NCBI RefSeq assembly: GCF_007971385.1
Contig: NZ_CP042434.1
Location: 2,604,001 to 2,668,000 of the forward strand
From: Arachidicoccus ginsenosidivorans
GTDB lineage: Bacteria; Bacteroidota; Bacteroidia; Chitinophagales; Chitinophagaceae
Reading direction: 5' to 3'
Length of the DNA stretch: 64,000 bases
Part shown: piece after piece, positions 61,001 to 64,000 of the stretch
Position numbering within the stretch: position 1 is the first letter of the stretch
Layout of the letters: each line of letters starts with the position of its first letter
Translations under genes and position numbers: made by a program
The notes under the pieces: generated by a model
The model's input: the letters and a program-made list of their open reading frames with translations, nothing else
Told to the model about the DNA's origin: nothing
The model's database searches: none

Positions 61001-61129
61001 CTCTTTAATGCGGAGGCTACCTTGAAAAGTGTTGTTGAAAATGCAACAGATCCGACACTTAAGCAGGAAGCGCAAACGAAGTTGGATCAGGTGCTGGCGC
61101 AGAAAAAGAAAAAGAGCCGGGTGGAATAA
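58085..61129 (+). CDS. Tetratricopeptide-repeat protein, exported
   Basis: 1014 residues with a signal peptide (LAVVAAASCTVQLQAQ; the Cys is too early in the pattern for a clear lipobox). The rest is almost all TPR units, for example FRGQYSLAYPIFKTL, YFRKENFQEALDYYKKA and YYQQLKDIATSADNRL, so it is a long superhelical scaffold. It is likely periplasmic and handles protein partners. First gene of an operon with a barrel protein and an HU-like membrane protein. Confidence 0.9.
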   Translation: MSRSIKFVGLAVVAAASCTVQLQAQATKINTDPDAEFKQAKDLYFRGQYSLAYPIFKTLNYSAPYHKSNIPETRAVEARFYTLSCSLMLNQASAEEPAKEFIHFEHSTPLVQMLSFQLGEYYFRKENFQEALDYYKKAGTANLSNEETAKLQFHQGYCLFTMQKFEEAAPLFNAIRQMPSNPNYIDANYYYGFIEFYRKDYDAALSSLQIVKDNPSYSKIVPYYIAEIYYFQDQKGKALRYAESSLKDGGQYYETELKQLAGHIYFEQGQYAKALPYLEDYITKSAKVKREDLYELSYCYYQDKQWNKAIEGLKELGGKEDSLAQNSMYLLGDAYLHTGDKSSARNAFLFCSLNSANQQQKAISTFNYAKLSYELGYQDVALSELKKFITVYPESSYNQEAKELLVSVLSNANNYKEALQLIQSLGGAQSEIVQRAYPRILYGRAVELINDQNVTQAGAMINRIFNLPYNEKEVQPAYFWKGELAYRSQNYSGAIESLNRYLQRPVDYGEVNETDANYTLGYAYMRSGDYNKALNAFRKVATTASSGSTSVQKDAYLRSADCYFMQKNYSQASTIYDDIIRQNLPAADYAYYQKAVIAGAYGRVADKVAYLQAFDQQYGNSSLAAEANLQMAAAYMASENFSKAVAPLQKVLSADQEALKPDAYLNLGVTYFNMGNNDASLQSFQELIKRYPNAPQSNEAIAYVRNIFVNEHQPEKYLTFMQQNGKQVSYTEQDSLSYISAFKSYGDEQFDAAISGFENYLKSFAQGQHSIDAAYYLAGLYRQRKDTDNALKYYDLVAQKAPNQFAEDAVLQAARLYYFDKKDYSTAATYYQQLKDIATSADNRLESMRGLLRCQYKLQQWAAADANAKDLLTQKGIADDDKQISNTIIAKNLQEQGDLEGATTAYKKVYSLGKSEYAAQARYSVAEMLVQQKNYKEAEKAAFDVINKSGSYDYWITKSYILLGEIYFKENDLFNAEATLKSVVENATDPTLKQEAQTKLDQVLAQKKKKSRVE

Positions 61130-61186
61130 GGCCTTAGTGGCTAATTTGTCCGTAACATTAAAATTGTTTACACTTACATTAAACAC

Positions 61187-62941
61187 ATGAAAGATAGCAT
61201 TCAATATAAGAGCTTGAGTAATAAAAAGGCGCCGCTGTGGATCGGTATTTTACTGCTGGCACTTTGTCTGGGTATAAGTAATGCGCAGGCACAGCGTCGA
61301 AGAAAAAAGACGACACAGAAAAAAACGGTGGTTAAAAAAGCGATTAAAAAGGCGCCTACCGAGAAACCGAGTCAGGACACAGTACCTTTGGAGGGAGGGA
61401 AGAACTTTACGGTAACCTCTGATTTTACGCCTTCCTTAAAACCGGCCTCTAAGATCAACTTTAGTTCAACAACGGCACTTCCTACACCGGAAAAGACGCC
61501 GTTAAATTATAATGTGCCGGCACAAAATCTGACTTTTACTTATAATCCAGCCTTTTTGAGGCCACTTGCAGTAAATATTGACACCGGATCAGTTTGGCGG
61601 AAGGCTGATTTTGTAAAACTAGGCTATGGCAATTATTCTACGCCTTATTTAGAGGGTGGTTTTTCTCTGGGGGATGGTTATCATTCTGCCGTAACGATTC
61701 ATGCCAAACATACTTCCTCTAAAGGAAATCTGCCATTGCAGGAATTTGGCAAAACAGGTATTGAAGCCAGCGGGGTATTTGCGGTCAGTGATAAAAATGA
61801 GCTGGATGCCAGGGCCTATTTCAATAATAATAAGACCTATGCATATGGTGGTTTATTGCCGAATCAGCCCTATAATAAAGACAGCCTGAAACGTAATTAT
61901 CATGACGTAGGCATCAAGCTGGGTCTATCCAATAAGTTTAAAAATGCAACTGGGATTGATTACCATCCAACGATCGGCATTGATGCATTTGGGGACAATC
62001 ATGATGGCCGGGAGTCCACTTTGTCGATTGATGCACCCTTTAGTAAACGCCTGAATGAAACTTTTGTGGCCAAATTAGGTGCTGGAATTGATGTCAGCAG
62101 CTTTAAAAAGCAGGATTTGTCGATTAATAATAATCTGGTTACAATACGTCCGTCTATAGAAATCAACAGACCTGACTTTAAAATGAATCTGGGGATTATT
62201 CCTTCTTTTTACAATAGTGATTTTCATTTAATGCCCAATCTATCCTTAGAAGCAAAAATGCGGGATGAACGCTTTATTGCCATGGCGGGTTGGAAAGGAT
62301 ATTATAATAAGAATACCTACCGTTCTCTAACGACGTTTAACCCATGGATTGCGATCCCGCAGGATTTTGATTACACGCGTGTCTCTGAAATCTATGGAGG
62401 TTTTAAAGGAACTGCGGGAGATCACCTGACTTTTAATGCAACCGTAGCTTATCTGAATGAAAAAGATGCGCCCTTATTTTTAAACAGAAAGGATGATAAT
62501 TTGTTTGATGTGATTAGCGACGATATCAATAATTTACGGTTCCACGGGGAACTGGGTTTTAATGCCAAACAGAGTTTTTCATTGCTGGCAGGTGTAACCT
62601 TGAATAATTATAGCAAGGCAACTGAGCAGGCATGGGGCATGTCTCCCATAGAGATGAACGGATCGCTGCGTTGGAGAATCCTGCCTGCTGTATTACTAAA
62701 AAGCGATTTGGATATCTGGACAGGGGGTTATTATAAAGACCCATCTGCCGGTAATAAAAAGCTGAGCGGTGCCGCAGATTGGAATGTCGGAGCAGAAGTG
62801 GATATTATTAAAAATGTGGGTCTTTGGTTACAGGTAAATAACCTGCTGAACAATAAATATCAACGCTTCTATAACTACCAGACAATTGGGGCAAATATTA
62901 TGGGTGGTATTATCCTTAATTTTGGTCAACTGAAAAAATAA
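61187..62941 (+). CDS. TonB-receptor-like outer membrane beta-barrel protein
   Basis: 584 residues with a signal peptide (LALCLGISNAQAQ) and a basic, Lys-rich linker (TTQKKTVVKKAIKKAP) before a beta-barrel of many amphipathic strands, ending in NIMGGIILNFGQLKK. Strands such as YLEGGFSLGDGYHSAVTIH and WLQVNNLLNNKYQRFYNYQ resemble the C-terminal barrel of TonB receptors; no plug domain is present. 57 bp after the TPR gene. Confidence 0.83.
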   Translation: MKDSIQYKSLSNKKAPLWIGILLLALCLGISNAQAQRRRKKTTQKKTVVKKAIKKAPTEKPSQDTVPLEGGKNFTVTSDFTPSLKPASKINFSSTTALPTPEKTPLNYNVPAQNLTFTYNPAFLRPLAVNIDTGSVWRKADFVKLGYGNYSTPYLEGGFSLGDGYHSAVTIHAKHTSSKGNLPLQEFGKTGIEASGVFAVSDKNELDARAYFNNNKTYAYGGLLPNQPYNKDSLKRNYHDVGIKLGLSNKFKNATGIDYHPTIGIDAFGDNHDGRESTLSIDAPFSKRLNETFVAKLGAGIDVSSFKKQDLSINNNLVTIRPSIEINRPDFKMNLGIIPSFYNSDFHLMPNLSLEAKMRDERFIAMAGWKGYYNKNTYRSLTTFNPWIAIPQDFDYTRVSEIYGGFKGTAGDHLTFNATVAYLNEKDAPLFLNRKDDNLFDVISDDINNLRFHGELGFNAKQSFSLLAGVTLNNYSKATEQAWGMSPIEMNGSLRWRILPAVLLKSDLDIWTGGYYKDPSAGNKKLSGAADWNVGAEVDIIKNVGLWLQVNNLLNNKYQRFYNYQTIGANIMGGIILNFGQLKK

Positions 62942-62946
62942 CCACG

Positions 62947-63510
62947 ATGCAAATAGAATCTTCATTATTCCAGCCTTTTTTAATTAAATACCGTAAACTT
63001 CCTTTAGGAAAACTCGGTACAGTTGTTTTACAGCAAGAACCGGCCTTTCATGAGTATACCAGTCAGGTGATCCGCCCGGTAAGAGAGGTTTTGGGATTTT
63101 CTCCCAAAACGGATGCTGGTCTGATGGAAAGTTTTGAGGCATTTGCAGAGAAAAAAGGGGTAGATAAAAATGGGGTAGCATTGCTGATTGATCAGATTAA
63201 AAGCCAACTTAACAAGAATAAAGAAGCTTTGCTGGTGGGAATAGGCACATTGAAGATTGAAAATAATGTATACAAGCTAGTGGGTGAGAATGTTTCTCAG
63301 GACTATCTAGCTCCTGTAACAGCGGGGGCTGTGATCCATGAAGGCGATGTACATGATGTTAAGGTAGGTGAAGAGGTACATTCCAGCGAGGAGATGAAAG
63401 CGATGCTGGCGGCAAAAAAGACAAAGGATTATTGGTGGGTATATGCGCTTATTTTGCTGGTAGTGGCCATCGCTGCTATTTTGTATTCTGTCTATGGAGA
63501 CAAGCTGTAA
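62947..63510 (+). CDS. HU-CCDC81-like domain membrane protein
   Basis: 187 residues. Two HU-like units can be seen (LIKYRKLPLGKLGTVVL, then EALLVGIGTLKIENNVYKL), as in the bacterial CCDC81-type HU proteins; a single membrane segment is at the C-terminus (YWWVYALILLVVAIAAIL). It begins 5 bp after the barrel gene, so it is translated with it. Role unknown. Confidence 0.65.
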   Translation: MQIESSLFQPFLIKYRKLPLGKLGTVVLQQEPAFHEYTSQVIRPVREVLGFSPKTDAGLMESFEAFAEKKGVDKNGVALLIDQIKSQLNKNKEALLVGIGTLKIENNVYKLVGENVSQDYLAPVTAGAVIHEGDVHDVKVGEEVHSSEEMKAMLAAKKTKDYWWVYALILLVVAIAAILYSVYGDKL

Positions 63511-63826
63511 TAAAGTGCGTTCCTGTAATTATATGGGTCAAAATCTTACGAGTAGATTATATTCCAACGAAGATTGGAAGAAAACCGGCCTAGTATAAGG
63601 TAGTGTGGCCGGGGGGGAATTTGAGCAGATATAATAATCACAATTTGCTAATGAGCCTAAGGCAGAAGGCACCTATGGGAAATCGCCCTATATGGTTGAC
63701 TGCCTGATCTTTTACAAATCAAAGCAACTGGATTCATTATTAAATGCTCCATGTGTGAAGTATAAATTGGAATAGTTTGTCCAATTTTTGGGTTATTTGT
63801 TTTCAGGTAATTATAAAGGTTATTTG
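63511..63826. other. Intergenic region with a possible gene remnant
   Basis: A frame ending at TAG 63773-63775 reads like coding sequence (including TYGKSPYMVDCLIFYKSK) but has no start; it may be a leftover of a decayed gene. Confidence 0.3.
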
Positions 63827-63856
63827 TTTGTTATATGAAAAGTTTCTTTACCTTTA
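63827..63856 (+). promoter_or_regulatory. Promoter of the last gene
   Basis: TTTG (63827-63830), an 18-bp spacer and TACCTTTA (63849-63856), one mismatch. Confidence 0.6.
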
Positions 63857-63886
63857 CAAAACATCTTAATTTTTAAAACCTTATTT

Positions 63887-64000
63887 ATGAGAAAACTATT
63901 CTTGCTTTTGGGTGCAGGCTTCCTGTTATCTACTGCCACCAAAGCCCAATCTTATGAGCGTCCAGTTGGTTCTGAGTTCAGTATCGGTATTGAAGGAGCA
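63887..64000 (+). CDS. Exported protein, N-terminal part
   Basis: The first 38 codons before the window end: a signal peptide (LFLLLGAGFLLSTATKAQ) followed by SYERPVGSEFSIGIEGA, which looks like the first strand of an outer-membrane barrel. Family cannot be assigned. Confidence 0.75.
   Translation, partial: MRKLFLLLGAGFLLSTATKAQSYERPVGSEFSIGIEGA

Noticed and set aside
63540..63775. Frame including TYGKSPYMVDCLIFYKSK
   Set aside because: No start and upstream stops; may be a decayed gene, not called.

Overview
The window comes from a Bacteroidota chromosome, most likely Chitinophagaceae or a close relative. Evidence: promoters of the TTTG / TAnnTTTG type, SusC/SusD and a hybrid two-component regulator, a type IX secretion sorting domain, and Bacteroidota-style ribosomal proteins. 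I ran no database search, so the family level is inference.

Layout. 1-9.8 kb: scattered genes, including the end of a GH130 mannoside phosphorylase, a GH92 alpha-mannosidase, a cupin, a DUF1080 protein, tRNA-Gln(CTG), a Crp/Fnr regulator, an SRPBCC protein and a short-chain dehydrogenase. 10.1-13.9 kb: a 3754-bp IS21-family element with a 5-bp target duplication and a 12-unit terminal repeat array; it has split a repeat cluster that lay upstream of a DUF234-type ATPase gene. 16.1-19.6 kb: a three-gene RNA-repair operon (Hen1 methyltransferase, RNA ligase, T4-like kinase-phosphatase). 19.7-22.1 kb: a secreted beta-helix protein that begins with a ubiquitin-like domain. 22.4-40.0 kb: a polysaccharide utilization locus on the minus strand (a GH-A-like lipoprotein, SusC, SusD, two GH43-like enzymes, a second GH-A-like enzyme, a sulfatase, a GH5-like enzyme) with its divergent hybrid two-component regulator. 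40.9-42.5 kb: a broken OLD-like ATPase gene. 42.7-56.0 kb: the S10-spc ribosomal protein operon from rpsJ to rplO, then secY and map. 56.2-63.5 kb: a flavoprotein, a possible 20-residue hydrophobic peptide gene, and a TPR / outer-membrane barrel / HU-like membrane protein operon. A further exported protein is cut by the window end.

Data quality matters throughout. At least sixteen single-base frame breaks occur, nearly all a missing base in a short homopolymer, and they hit essential genes (rplC, rplB, rplE, secY). Restoring one base gives a whole-codon, family-length protein each time. These are most likely consensus errors, so I annotate such genes as whole genes and give the break site.

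The most interesting items are the Hen1-ligase-Pnkp RNA-repair operon, the ubiquitin-like fusion in a probable T9SS cargo, the repeat cluster cut by the IS, the paralogous GH-A-like pair in the sugar locus, the small peptide gene, and stem-loops in most gaps of the ribosomal protein operon.
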